From DASUHT01 sp038230835 (lineage in GTDB: Bacteria; Actinomycetota; Thermoleophilia; Gaiellales; JAICJC01): 64,000 nt of DNA. Position 1 is the first letter of the stretch. The number at the start of each line of letters is the position of its first letter. A program made the position numbers and the translations under genes. This document shows positions 35,712-44,528 of this stretch, in pieces. The notes under the pieces are model-generated. The model was not told where the DNA came from. It saw nothing but the letters and a program-made list of their open reading frames with translations, and ran no database searches. The stretch is from the NCBI GenBank assembly GCA_038230835.1, contig JBBRMM010000003.1, forward strand, positions 124,001-188,000, given 5' to 3'.

Positions 35712-36902
35712 ATGACCAACATGACGACACCTCTCGATCCGGTCGCCCAGCGAGCCGGCTTCCCCAGTCTCCGCGACGCCCGCATCTACCTCGACAACCC
35801 CGGCGGCACCCAGGTGCACGGGTCGGTGCTGGAGGCGATCCACGGCTACCTCGAGCACGACAACGCCAACCTGGGCGGGCCGTTCACCACCTCCGTGGCC
35901 AGCGACCGCATGCTGGCCGGCGCACGGGCGTCCGTCGCCGAATTCCTCGGCGCGGCATCCGGTGCCGAGATCGTGTTCGGCGCCAACATGACGACGCTCA
36001 CCATGCACGCCTCACGGACGCTGTGCCGCGATCTCGGCCCCGGCGACGAGGTGCTCGTGACCGGCCTCGACCACGACGCGAACGTCGCCCCCTGGATGCT
36101 GGCGGCGGCGGATCGCGGTGTGACGATCCGCCAGGCCGGCATCGACCTCGACTCCTGTCTCGTGGATGTGGACGACTTCGCGGCCAAGCTGACCGGCCGC
36201 ACGCGGATCGCCGCCTTCGGCTGGGCCTCGAACGGCGCCGGGACGGTCAACGACGTCTCGCGGCTGGTCGATCTGTGCCGGCAGGCCGGTGCGCTCAGCT
36301 ACATCGACGCGGTGCACTACGGCCCGCACGGCCCGATCGACGTGCAGGCGCTGGGATGCGACTTCCTCGTCTGCTCGGCGTACAAATTCTTCGGCCCGCA
36401 CGTCGGCATCCTGTACGGCCGCCGGGAACTGCTCGAGCAGCACCGGCCGTACAAGGTGCGACCGGCGTCCTCCTCACCGCCCGACTCCTGGGAGACGGGC
36501 ACCATCAACCTGGAGGGGATCGCCGGCACCGCTGCGGCCGCCCGCTACCTGCTCGACCTGGGCATGGACCGCGTGCGGGCGTACGAACGGGGGCTCGCCG
36601 AGCGGCTGCTCGCGGGATTGGGCGCAATCGACGGGGTGACCGTGTACGGCACGGCCGACCTCGACCGGCGAGTGCCGACGGCCGCATTCACGGTCGCCGG
36701 CCACACGCCGTCAGCGGTGTCGAAGGCACTCGCCGACCGCGAGATCTACGTCTGGGACGGCAACTACTACGCGCTCGAGTTGATGCAGCGGCTGGGTCTG
36801 GAGGATCGCGGTGGCGCGGTGCGCGTGGGAGCCGTGCATTACACCACCCCCGAGGAGCTCGAGGTCTTCCTGGAGGCGGTCGCCGATCTCAGCGGTCAGT
36901 GA
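35712..36902 (+). CDS. Cysteine-desulfurase-like PLP enzyme (VC1184 family)
   Basis: A 396-residue class V aminotransferase fold. The PLP Lys is in CSAYKFFGPH (about residue 225) and the cofactor region includes the His of GLDHDANV. The usual catalytic Cys loop near the C-terminus is replaced by VRVGAVHYTT, as in the VC1184 subfamily, so classic cysteine desulfuration is not expected. The ATG at 35712 is six bases after TAAACT with no ribosome binding site. It is divergent from lpdA, with 14 bases between the starts. Confidence 0.82.
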   Translation: MTNMTTPLDPVAQRAGFPSLRDARIYLDNPGGTQVHGSVLEAIHGYLEHDNANLGGPFTTSVASDRMLAGARASVAEFLGAASGAEIVFGANMTTLTMHASRTLCRDLGPGDEVLVTGLDHDANVAPWMLAAADRGVTIRQAGIDLDSCLVDVDDFAAKLTGRTRIAAFGWASNGAGTVNDVSRLVDLCRQAGALSYIDAVHYGPHGPIDVQALGCDFLVCSAYKFFGPHVGILYGRRELLEQHRPYKVRPASSSPPDSWETGTINLEGIAGTAAAARYLLDLGMDRVRAYERGLAERLLAGLGAIDGVTVYGTADLDRRVPTAAFTVAGHTPSAVSKALADREIYVWDGNYYALELMQRLGLEDRGGAVRVGAVHYTTPEELEVFLEAVADLSGQ

Positions 36903-37297
36903 CCGGCCACGGGGCCGCCCTGAGCGGCCTCGGCGATCCAGTCGCCGAACGCCGAGTTGGCCGCGGTCGGCACCGCTCCGACGCAGACGATCCGCGTCTC
37001 CGGTTCGAGCGCGCGGTAGGAGCGTGTGAGCGCCGGATCGGGTGCTGAGATGACCATCCCCGGCCCCGCCTGGACGCGCTCGTCGCCGATCTGGAACTCG
37101 GCCAGACCGGAGACGACGATGTACGCCTCCTGCTGGCCGGTGTCACCCTCGTCGTGAGCGATGTCGAACGACTCGCCGGGGTCGCATACGATCGCGTTGA
37201 TCCCGAACGCCGCGACACCCAGCGACCCGTTCAGCGGCTGCCAGCGGCCGAACTCCGTGGCGACGTGCGAATGGCTGCGAAGATCGGCAACGGGCAT
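36896..37297 (-). CDS. Cupin-fold protein
   Basis: A 133-residue single-domain beta-barrel with a cupin core (SFDIAHDEGDTGQQEAYIVV; GLAEFQIGDE; PGMVISAP). One His and Glu residues could bind metal, but the full cupin metal set is not obvious. The start ATG follows AGGAGG at ideal spacing. It overlaps the convergent PLP-enzyme gene by seven bases and lies 22 bases after nucS in the same direction. Function unknown. Confidence 0.7.
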   Translation of the reverse strand: MPVADLRSHSHVATEFGRWQPLNGSLGVAAFGINAIVCDPGESFDIAHDEGDTGQQEAYIVVSGLAEFQIGDERVQAGPGMVISAPDPALTRSYRALEPETRIVCVGAVPTAANSAFGDWIAEAAQGGPVAGH

Positions 37298-37319
37298 CTG
37301 TGTCCTCCTGGGGATCGTG

Positions 37320-37985
37320 CTATTCGAAGAGTGTCAATGCCGGGGCGGATTCGCCCTTGAGCACCTCGTAGTCGACCGCGACGAAATCGTAACCCCGCGC
37401 GGTGCACATGACCCGCGCCTGCGGCGCGATCTCAGGTGCGACCAGGATTCCCCGGCACGGACTGTGCGCAGGATCGAGGTCGACCCGCTGACAGTAGCGC
37501 GTCAACTGCTCGACATGGGCGGCGACCGCGCGCACCCGCTTGACCTCGACGACCACCGTGCGACCACCGGTGTCGCGGCAGAACAGGTCAATCGGCCCCA
37601 CGTCGGTGAAGCGCTCCCGCTCGAGCACCGTCAGTCCGTCCTCGATCAGCCACGGCGCGCGCTCGAGAAGCTCGTGCATCTGGCGCTCGGCGCCGTCTCG
37701 CTCCAGCACCGCGCCGTCCTCGAGCTGCAGCAGCAGGTCAGACCGCACGTCGTGGAGCACGATCACCAGCGTCTCGTCGGACGCCGGCCGGTACACCCGC
37801 ACGACGTCGCCCTCCTGCTTGACCGTGGTCGGCCCGGCCATGTAGTTGAGGGGCTTGTGACCGCGGTCGGCGTGGACACAGATGCTGCCGTCGTCCTTGA
37901 ACAGGATCACGCGATCGCCGGCACCGAGCCGCGTGACGGCACGGCCGTGATAGGCGATCTCGCAATGTGCGACGAGGATCCTCAC
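37320..37985 (-). CDS. nucS: Mismatch-specific endonuclease NucS
   Basis: A 221-residue NucS, the EndoMS-type enzyme that replaces MutS/MutL mismatch repair in most actinobacteria. The N-terminal domain starts ILVAHCEIAYHGRA as in mycobacterial NucS; the nuclease domain has GPIDLF and VVVEVKR (catalytic Glu-x-Lys). The C-terminus ends ALTLFE, which resembles the beta-clamp-binding motif of NucS. GTG 37985 lies seven bases after minus-strand TAGCGT. A small unknown gene sits just upstream. Confidence 0.9.
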   Translation of the reverse strand: MRILVAHCEIAYHGRAVTRLGAGDRVILFKDDGSICVHADRGHKPLNYMAGPTTVKQEGDVVRVYRPASDETLVIVLHDVRSDLLLQLEDGAVLERDGAERQMHELLERAPWLIEDGLTVLERERFTDVGPIDLFCRDTGGRTVVVEVKRVRAVAAHVEQLTRYCQRVDLDPAHSPCRGILVAPEIAPQARVMCTARGYDFVAVDYEVLKGESAPALTLFE

Positions 37986-37995
37986 GTCGCCAACG

Positions 37996-38355
37996 CTACC
38001 GGCTCCACGGCTCACCCGAGTACCACTCCGGTGGGTTCCCGGAGCCGCACCACTGCCAATCGTTCAGCGTATCGACGAACAGCCCACGGTCGAACATGGC
38101 GTAGGAGGCAGCGAGAACTGAGGGGAACAGGCCTGCGTTCTCGGAAGCCTCCCGGAAGCCGGAAGGTTCGCTACCCAGCGCCGCCACGACACACCCAGCC
38201 GGTCGCCCAAACTCTCGGATGAGCGCGGCATATGGGACGCTTCGCCGGCGGAGTCGCAGGGAACCACCACGTTCGACGACGATGCCAAGCTCAGTGGCCG
38301 CCTCCAACCATGCCTGTTCGATCTGCCGGGCGAGATCAACCACAACGATCCCCAC
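37996..38355 (-). CDS. Hypothetical protein upstream of nucS
   Basis: A 119-residue protein of unknown function, starting at GTG 38355. It is soluble with no signal peptide, and has the segments IEQAWLEAATELGI and PAGCVVAALG; the C-terminus is rich in Trp, Pro and Asn. Its stop codon TAG overlaps the TAGCGT hexamer of nucS and is 10 bases from the nucS start, so the two could be an operon with an internal promoter. No family recognised. Confidence 0.5.
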   Translation of the reverse strand: MGIVVVDLARQIEQAWLEAATELGIVVERGGSLRLRRRSVPYAALIREFGRPAGCVVAALGSEPSGFREASENAGLFPSVLAASYAMFDRGLFVDTLNDWQWCGSGNPPEWYSGEPWSR

Positions 38356-38513
38356 GGGGTACCTGGGCGCAGAAGTGACCGCTTGACGCGCTCATGATGG
38401 AGCAGAATACGCGCACCCGGCCGGCTTCCCGGTTGGTCGAGGGCGAACACCGCTTCGGCAACGGCGAGGCGCCACTTCACTACGCCACCACCACGTGCCC
38501 GCGCGATGTGGGC

Positions 38514-38540
38514 TGTCGATTTCGCGGCCCGCCGTTTGTC
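38514..38540 (+). promoter_or_regulatory. Candidate ECF42-dependent promoter of the DGPF gene
   Basis: TGTCGA at 38514-38519 matches the -35 reported for ECF42 sigma factors. TGTC at 38537-38540, 17 bases further on, is a near match to the reported CGTC-like -10. A TTGTCT...AGACAA inverted repeat (38536-38553) overlaps it. The DGPF gene starts 31 bases downstream. Confidence 0.45.
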
Positions 38541-38571
38541 TACGGAGAGACAATCCGAGAAGGAGGACGCG

Positions 38572-38928
38572 ATGAACTACATGCTGTTGATCCATCAGGG
38601 CACAACCCCACTGCCCGGGTCGGACGAGTGGGGACGCCTGTCGCCGGACGAGCAGAACGCGGTCTACGCGGCCTACCAGTCCATCAACCAGACCCCCGGC
38701 TTCACTCCCGGCGTGCAGATGCAGCCGCCCGAGACGGCGACGACCGTTCGGGTGAAGGACGCCAAGACGCTGACCACCGACGGCCCGTTCGCCGAGCTCA
38801 AGGAAGCCGTCGGCGGCTACTGCTTCTTCGAGGCCGACGACCTCGACGCGGCGATCGAACTGGCATCGCGGATCCCGGCGGCGAGCATGGGCGGAGCGGT
38901 CGAGGTGCGCCCGTTGGTGGAGCGGTAA
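38572..38928 (+). CDS. YCII/DGPF-domain protein
   Basis: A 118-residue YciI-fold protein with the name-giving segment TDGPFAELKEAVGGY near residue 65. Such proteins are almost always encoded next to ECF42 sigma factors, as here, and are thought to be their output. Start ATG 38572 has AAGGAGG eight bases upstream. The stop TAA lies two bases before the presumed ATT start of the sigma gene. The biochemical role is unknown. Confidence 0.9.
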   Translation: MNYMLLIHQGTTPLPGSDEWGRLSPDEQNAVYAAYQSINQTPGFTPGVQMQPPETATTVRVKDAKTLTTDGPFAELKEAVGGYCFFEADDLDAAIELASRIPAASMGGAVEVRPLVER

Positions 38929-38930
38929 CC

Positions 38931-40091
38931 ATTCTCGAGCACGTCTTCCGCGACCAGTGGGGGCGCGTCCTCGCTGCGCTGATCGGCTTCCTCGGAGATT
39001 TCGACCTCGCCGAGGAAGCCGCGCAGGAGGCATTTGCGATCGCCGCCGAGCGTTGGCCGCTCGACGGCACACCCGATAACCCCGGTGCGTGGCTGGTGAC
39101 AACGGCCCGCAACCGCGCCATCAATCGGATCCACCGCGATCGCACCCTGGCCGCGAAGACCCGGCTGCTCGAATTGCCACAGGCAACGGAGGACATCGTG
39201 GACGAGACGGCCTTCCCGGACGAGCGGCTCGAGCTGGTCTTCACCTGCTGCCATCCGGCGCTCTCGACCGAGGCGCAGGTCGCGCTCACCCTGCGGACGC
39301 TCGGCGGCCTGACGACTGGCGAGATCGCCCACGCCTTCCTGGTCTCCGAGCAGACGATGGCCCAGCGCCTGGTGCGCGCCAAGCGCAAGATCGCCGCAGC
39401 CGGGATCCCGTTTCGGGTGCCTCCCGACCACCTGCTGGCCGATCGCCTCGAAGCCGTGCTGGCGGTCGTCTACCTGATCTTCAACGCGGGTTACAGCGGC
39501 CGCGGCGACCTCGCGGCCGACGCCATCCGGCTGGGGCAGGATCTCGCCGAGCTGATGCGCGATGAGCCGGAGGTGCACGGACTGCTGGCGCTGATGCTGC
39601 TGCACCACGCTCGCCGAGAGGCGCGGTTTCGGGCCGGCGAGCTGGTGCTGCTTGCCGACCAGGACAGCTCGCTGTGGGACGCGGCGCAGATCGCCGCCGG
39701 ACGGGCGTCGCTCGACCGGGCAGTCGCACTGCACGGACGCGCCGCCTACGTCCTGCAGGCCGCGATCGCATCCCTGCACACCGACGAGCCGCGCGACTGG
39801 CCCCAGATCGCCGCCCTCTACGGCGAGCTTTGCCGACTCACCGACTCGCCGATCGTCGAGCTGAGCAGGGCCGTAGCGGTTGCCGAGGCGCACGGCCCCC
39901 AGGAGGGGCTCGACATCGTCGACCGGCTGGCGCTCGACGACTACCACTACCTGCACGCGGCGCGGGGGGAGCTGCTGGCCCGGCTGGGTCGCACCGAACA
40001 CGCCCGCAATGCGTACAACCGCGCGCTCACGCTCGCCCACGACGACGCCGAGCGGCGCCTGCTCGAGCGGCGCCTGGCCGCGCTGGCCTGA
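38931..40091 (+). CDS. ECF42-type sigma factor with C-terminal TPR-like domain, non-canonical start
   Basis: About 386 residues: sigma-70 region 2 at the N-terminus (FLGDFDLAEEAAQEAF), region 4 (LTTGEIAHAFLVSE) near residue 135, then a C-terminal helical extension with SnoaL/TPR-like repeats, the hallmark of ECF42. No ATG, GTG or TTG occurs at the conserved N-terminus; the first in-frame GTG downstream would delete most of region 2. ATT 38931, eight bases after GGTGGAG, is the best candidate; GTA 38925 overlaps the previous stop. No anti-sigma gene is present; the C-terminal domain is expected to regulate it. Confidence 0.82.
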   Translation: MLEHVFRDQWGRVLAALIGFLGDFDLAEEAAQEAFAIAAERWPLDGTPDNPGAWLVTTARNRAINRIHRDRTLAAKTRLLELPQATEDIVDETAFPDERLELVFTCCHPALSTEAQVALTLRTLGGLTTGEIAHAFLVSEQTMAQRLVRAKRKIAAAGIPFRVPPDHLLADRLEAVLAVVYLIFNAGYSGRGDLAADAIRLGQDLAELMRDEPEVHGLLALMLLHHARREARFRAGELVLLADQDSSLWDAAQIAAGRASLDRAVALHGRAAYVLQAAIASLHTDEPRDWPQIAALYGELCRLTDSPIVELSRAVAVAEAHGPQEGLDIVDRLALDDYHYLHAARGELLARLGRTEHARNAYNRALTLAHDDAERRLLERRLAALA

Positions 40092-40100
40092 GAACCGGTT

Positions 40101-40886
40101 TCAACGCTCGAGCACGCGCCCGAAGAGCTCCAACAGGCGCATCCAGTGGCGCTCGGCGGACGGCTCGTGATAGGCGGGCGTATCGGTCTGCGTCCACCCA
40201 TGGCGCGCCCCGACGTAGAGCTCCGCGGTGTGCCGGACGTGGGCGTCCGCCAGGGCCCGCGTCAAACGCCCCATCTGCTCCGGATCCATCGACCCGTCGT
40301 TGTCCGCGTGACCGATGTAGAGCTCACCCGTACCGCGAACGGCGGACAGGTGTGGGCTGTCGTCCTCGCCGGTGGCGAGGTTGCCGCCATGGAAGCTGGC
40401 GGCAGCAGCCACCGCGTCTGCGAACTCGCCCGACATGCGCAGGCTCAGGCGCCCGCCCATGCAGTAACCGACCGTCCCGATCGGGCCCTCGCGCGCACCC
40501 GCGTGCCCACGCAGGAACGCGAGCCAGGCCTGCGAGTCCCGAATGGTGGCCTCGGGAGTCAGCGCCTTCATCTTGGGACCGAGTACGGCAAGCAGCGCCG
40601 CGCGATCGGTCGCGCCCACCAACTGCTCGATGTTCGCGACCACGGGCGACCGACCGTCTCGATAGAAGACGTTCGGCACGACGACGCAGTAGCCGTGCGA
40701 AGCGAGCCGCTGCGCGTGCGCCTCGACCGCAGGCCGGATCCCGTAGGCATCCGTATAGAGCAGCACCGCCGGATGCGGGCCGGCGGCCGAGGGACGGGCG
40801 ACGAATACGTCGGCGGATCCTTCCGCGACGGGCACGTCCACCATCTCCGAGACCAACCCGGCAGCTCTGTCGAGATCGGGAGTCAT
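40101..40886 (-). CDS. Dienelactone hydrolase family protein
   Basis: A 261-residue alpha/beta hydrolase. The nucleophile is Cys in GYCMGG, as in true dienelactone hydrolases, with the catalytic His in RHGWTQ near the end and an Asp in the preceding strand region. The substrate may be a lactone from aromatic degradation, but no such pathway is nearby. The ATG at 40886 gives the usual length. It converges on the ECF42 gene with nine bases between. Confidence 0.85.
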   Translation of the reverse strand: MTPDLDRAAGLVSEMVDVPVAEGSADVFVARPSAAGPHPAVLLYTDAYGIRPAVEAHAQRLASHGYCVVVPNVFYRDGRSPVVANIEQLVGATDRAALLAVLGPKMKALTPEATIRDSQAWLAFLRGHAGAREGPIGTVGYCMGGRLSLRMSGEFADAVAAAASFHGGNLATGEDDSPHLSAVRGTGELYIGHADNDGSMDPEQMGRLTRALADAHVRHTAELYVGARHGWTQTDTPAYHEPSAERHWMRLLELFGRVLER

Positions 40887-40935
40887 GGGCCGAGTTGGGG
40901 AACGACGATTGCCACCGCTCGATACCATACCCGCC

Positions 40936-42198
40936 ATGTTCACCAAGACAACGCTCCCCAACGGCCTTCGGGTCGTCACCGCACCGATGCCGCAGGCCAA
41001 GTCCGTCGCCGTGATGGTGATGGTCGCCGCCGGCAGCCGGTACGAGACCCGCGACACCAGCGGCATCGCCCACTTCGCCGAGCACATGTTCTTCAAGGGC
41101 ACCGAGAACCGCCCCACCGCCAAGGACATCTCTGCCGAGGTGGACGGCATCGGCGGCGAGTTCAACGCCTTCACGGGCAAGGAGTACACCGGGTACTACA
41201 TCAAGTGCGCCGCCGAGCATCGCTCGCTCGCACTCGACGTGCTGGCCGACCAACTGCTGCGCTCGAAGTTCGATCCGGACGAGGTGGAGCGCGAGAAGGG
41301 TGTGATCGTCGAGGAGCTGAACATGTACGTGGACACGCCGCGCGACCATGTCGACAGCGTGTACGACCACCTGCTGTTCGGCGACCAGCCCTTGGGCTGG
41401 GACATCATCGGCACCAAGGAGACGATCCGGGCCGCCAAGCGTCAGACGTTCCTCGACTACCTCGGCGCGTGGTACACGCCGCGGCGGCTGGTGGTGGGGG
41501 CCGGCGGAGCGGTGGACGATGCGTTCCTGGCCGAGGTGCAGGCCCAGTTCGGCCATCTCGAGGACCGCCCCACCGGGCAGCCGCAGCCGGTGCAGGTCTC
41601 GCAGGACACCGCCCGGGTCAGCCTTGACACCCGCGACTCCGACCAGACCCACCTCTGCCTCGGCGTGCGGGGGCTGCCCACCGACGACCCCGACCGCTAC
41701 CCGATGCAGGTGCTGTCCGCGATCCTCGGCGGCGGCATGTCGTCCCGCCTCTTCATCGAGGTGCGGGAGCGCCACGGCCTCGCCTACTACGTGTTCTGCC
41801 ACCACCAGGCGTACGCCGACGCCGGAACGCTGGTCGCCCAGGCAGGGGTCGACACCGAGCGCGTCGATCTGGCCGTATCGACGATCCTGACGGAGTTCCG
41901 CAAGCTCGCCGACGGGCCGGTCTCCGGTGACGAGCTGCGCCGGGTCAAGAACTACCTCAAGGGCCGCCTCGTGCTGCAGCTCGAGGATCCGCGCGGTCTG
42001 CTCATGTTCGGCCTGCGCCGCGAGGTGCTCGAGGACAAGCTGGTCGAGCCGGAGGAGGTGGCCGACGGGATCGAGGCGGTGACCGCGCAGGACGTGCAGC
42101 GGGTGGCCGAGCGGGTGATCCGCACCGACAGCCTCAACTTCGGGCTGGTGGGCCCGTTCGACGACGAGCGCCGATTCCTCGACCTGTTGACCCCGTGA
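40936..42198 (+). CDS. M16-family zinc metallopeptidase (processing-peptidase-like)
   Basis: A 420-residue member of the pitrilysin/MPP family. The inverted zinc motif HFAEH lies near residue 50, with the distal Glu in EREKGVIVEEL; the C-terminal half carries RLFIEVRERHGLAY. One such protein is common near polynucleotide phosphorylase genes in actinobacteria, but that gene is not here. ATG 40936 is seven bases after TACCAT. The peptide substrate is unknown. Confidence 0.88.
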   Translation: MFTKTTLPNGLRVVTAPMPQAKSVAVMVMVAAGSRYETRDTSGIAHFAEHMFFKGTENRPTAKDISAEVDGIGGEFNAFTGKEYTGYYIKCAAEHRSLALDVLADQLLRSKFDPDEVEREKGVIVEELNMYVDTPRDHVDSVYDHLLFGDQPLGWDIIGTKETIRAAKRQTFLDYLGAWYTPRRLVVGAGGAVDDAFLAEVQAQFGHLEDRPTGQPQPVQVSQDTARVSLDTRDSDQTHLCLGVRGLPTDDPDRYPMQVLSAILGGGMSSRLFIEVRERHGLAYYVFCHHQAYADAGTLVAQAGVDTERVDLAVSTILTEFRKLADGPVSGDELRRVKNYLKGRLVLQLEDPRGLLMFGLRREVLEDKLVEPEEVADGIEAVTAQDVQRVAERVIRTDSLNFGLVGPFDDERRFLDLLTP

Positions 42199-42207
42199 CC
42201 CGGCCCG

Positions 42208-43359
42208 TCAGGGCGTGATCTCGAGCTCGTAGTCGAACGAGGTCAGGTTCTCGCAGCCGCTCTCGGTGACCAGGAGCAGGTCCTCCAGTCGCACACCGCC
42301 CAGGCGCTTGCGATAGACACCGGGCTCGTTCGTCACCACGTCGCCCGCCCGCAGTGTCGAGGAACTGCCCAGACCCATCCCCGGGGCCTCGTGCACGTCC
42401 ACGCCGACGCCGTGGCCGAGCCCGTGGAAGAAGTCCTCGTCCAGGGCCTCACCCGACCCGGCGGTGCGGCTCGTGCGGTAGCCGGCGGCCTCGATCACGT
42501 TGCACGCCACGTCGTACACGGCACGCCCGGCGACGCCGGCAGCGATCGCCTCGGTCGAGCGCCGGAGCGCGTCGTAGACGGTGACGTGCATGTGCGTCAG
42601 CCACTCGGGTGCCGGACCGAAACAGAACGTGCGTGTCATGTCCGCGCAGTAGCGAGTGGCCACGTGCTGCGGGAAGATGTCCACGATCACCGACTCGCCC
42701 GGACGCACCGGGCCCTCTCCGTGCTCGTGGACGTTGGCCCCTTGGGGGCCCGCGCTGGCAATCGGCTCCTCGCCTCCGCAGCCGTGGGCGTGCAGCGTCG
42801 CGTTGATCTCGTCGCGCAGGCGTTCACAGGTCAGAAGCTCGCCCTCCAGAAGCAGGCCGTCAGGACCCGGGCTGGAGCCGCCAAGCAGCTCGCGCACACG
42901 CGCGAAGGCCTGCTCGGTCGCGTGCTGAGCCAGCCGCATGCCCGCCAGGGCGTGCTCGTCCTTGACCCGCCGCCGGTCCTCGAACTGCTCGGTGTCGACC
43001 GCCACCTCGACGCCGCGACCGCGCAGGAAGTCCGCCGTGGCAAGGGGAAACCTCGGCGGCACCGTGACCTGGGCCACCTGCTCGCGTTCGAGCAGGCGGG
43101 CGATCACCTCCATCTCGGCCGCGTCCCACTCCATCCCGCCCAGCAGCAGCTCGCGGATGCCGAACGCGTCATTGGTCAGCACGTCGGTCGCCCGCGAGTT
43201 GCGCCGCGCGGCGTCGGCCTCCAGCGTGCTGGTCACGATCACCCGCCGGGAGCCGTGCTCGAGGTAGCAGAACGGGTCGGTGATGGCGAGACCGGTGGCG
43301 ACGAACAGATCGGCGTCGCGGACGGAGTCGGCGTGCATGAGGAGGGCGGAGTTGGTCAT
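42208..43359 (-). CDS. Xaa-Pro aminopeptidase-like M24 peptidase
   Basis: A 383-residue pita-bread-fold metallopeptidase. An N-terminal creatinase-like domain (about 1-130) precedes the catalytic domain. The five metal ligands are visible: VDIFP and ADMTRTF (Asp, Asp), HGLGHGVG (His), TNEPGVY (Glu) and VRLEDLLLV (Glu). It would remove N-terminal residues before proline. ATG 43359 lies six bases after TACCGT. It is divergent from the amidohydrolase gene and convergent with the M16 peptidase. Confidence 0.9.
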   Translation of the reverse strand: MTNSALLMHADSVRDADLFVATGLAITDPFCYLEHGSRRVIVTSTLEADAARRNSRATDVLTNDAFGIRELLLGGMEWDAAEMEVIARLLEREQVAQVTVPPRFPLATADFLRGRGVEVAVDTEQFEDRRRVKDEHALAGMRLAQHATEQAFARVRELLGGSSPGPDGLLLEGELLTCERLRDEINATLHAHGCGGEEPIASAGPQGANVHEHGEGPVRPGESVIVDIFPQHVATRYCADMTRTFCFGPAPEWLTHMHVTVYDALRRSTEAIAAGVAGRAVYDVACNVIEAAGYRTSRTAGSGEALDEDFFHGLGHGVGVDVHEAPGMGLGSSSTLRAGDVVTNEPGVYRKRLGGVRLEDLLLVTESGCENLTSFDYELEITP

Positions 43360-43394
43360 CGGTCAACGGTACCACCACCTGCTAGCGTTGCCGC

Positions 43395-44528
43395 GTGCTG
43401 CTGGAACGCTTCGAAGCGCTGCGTGACGACCACGCCCGGCGGACGCGCGAGCTGCTGCCGGCCGGCACGTCGATGTGGGACGCGCACACCCATCTCGGGC
43501 TCGACGAGGACGGGATGTCCCAGACCGTCGGCACGCTGCTCGAGACGATGGCAGCGGCGAACGTCCAACGAGCGTTCACGTTTGCCCTGAACGACCCGGA
43601 CCGCGCTCCCGGCTACCGCGTGCCCAACGACCGGGTGCTGGAGTGGAGCCGCAGTGCACCCGAGAAGCTGCTCCCGTTTTGCCGGCTGGACCTGGCGGCC
43701 TCGCCGACAGACGAGGCTCGGCGCTGCCTGGACATGGGGGCTCGCGGGATCAAACTGCACCCGCGTGCCCAGGCGTTCGACTTCGGCGAGCGGCTGCTCG
43801 ATCCGGTGTTCGCGATGGCCGCGGAACGCCGGGTGCCGATTCTGATCCACGCAGGACGCGGCCTGCCGCCGATCGCCGACGATCTGCAGCACCTGGTCGA
43901 GCGGCACCCCGACGCGCAGCTGATCCTGGCACACGCGGCGATCGCCGACCTCGAACAGATCGGGCGGACGCTGCTCGACCACCCCAACGTGGCCTACGAC
44001 ACCTCGGTCTGGAGCGTCACCGACCTGAGGGCGCTGCTGTCGGTCGCATCGCCCGAGCAGATCCTGTGGGCCAGCGACCTGCCGTATGGCGATCCCGAGG
44101 CGTCGATCATGCAGCTGACCCGGCTGCTGCACTCCGTCGGCGCGCTCGCCGCATGGGCGCCTCGCATGTTCTGGGCCAACGCCGAACGGGTCGCACGCGG
44201 ACAGCCGGCGGCCGACCTCACCGCGCCCCTGGCTCCGCGCAACGTCGAGCTCAGCCTTCAGCGCATGCGCATCTCCGACTACCTGGCGATGGCGGCATCA
44301 TTGCTGTGGATGAGTCAGCCCGACCGGCCGGGGATGATCGGTCTGGCGGTGCGGGCGTGCGACGCCGACGGAGCGGGCGAGCTCGGCGAGTGCGCGGAGC
44401 TGATCTCCGTTGCCGGCGAGCTGTGGACGCAGTCCCTGGAGTCGGGCGAGGGCGGCGCCGGGTCGACCGAGCGACGAGCCGCGTTCCGGCTGCTGCAGAT
44501 CGCGCTCTCGCTCGTGCACACGACGTGA
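43395..44528 (+). CDS. Amidohydrolase-2 family protein
   Basis: A 377-residue TIM-barrel metal-dependent hydrolase. Metal-site marks are DAHTHLG near residue 29, KLHPRAQAF, ILIHAGRG, LAHAAIADL and SDLPYGDPE. The last 110 residues (after about 265) are an extra helical region not part of the barrel. GTG 43395 is six bases after TAGCGT. Its stop overlaps the next gene's start (GTGA), so the two products may act together. The substrate is unknown. Confidence 0.8.
   Translation: MLLERFEALRDDHARRTRELLPAGTSMWDAHTHLGLDEDGMSQTVGTLLETMAAANVQRAFTFALNDPDRAPGYRVPNDRVLEWSRSAPEKLLPFCRLDLAASPTDEARRCLDMGARGIKLHPRAQAFDFGERLLDPVFAMAAERRVPILIHAGRGLPPIADDLQHLVERHPDAQLILAHAAIADLEQIGRTLLDHPNVAYDTSVWSVTDLRALLSVASPEQILWASDLPYGDPEASIMQLTRLLHSVGALAAWAPRMFWANAERVARGQPAADLTAPLAPRNVELSLQRMRISDYLAMAASLLWMSQPDRPGMIGLAVRACDADGAGELGECAELISVAGELWTQSLESGEGGAGSTERRAAFRLLQIALSLVHTT

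Noticed and set aside
35712..36902. Cysteine desulfurase assignment
   Set aside because: The catalytic Cys loop is absent; the protein fits the VC1184-type group, so no sulfur role is claimed.
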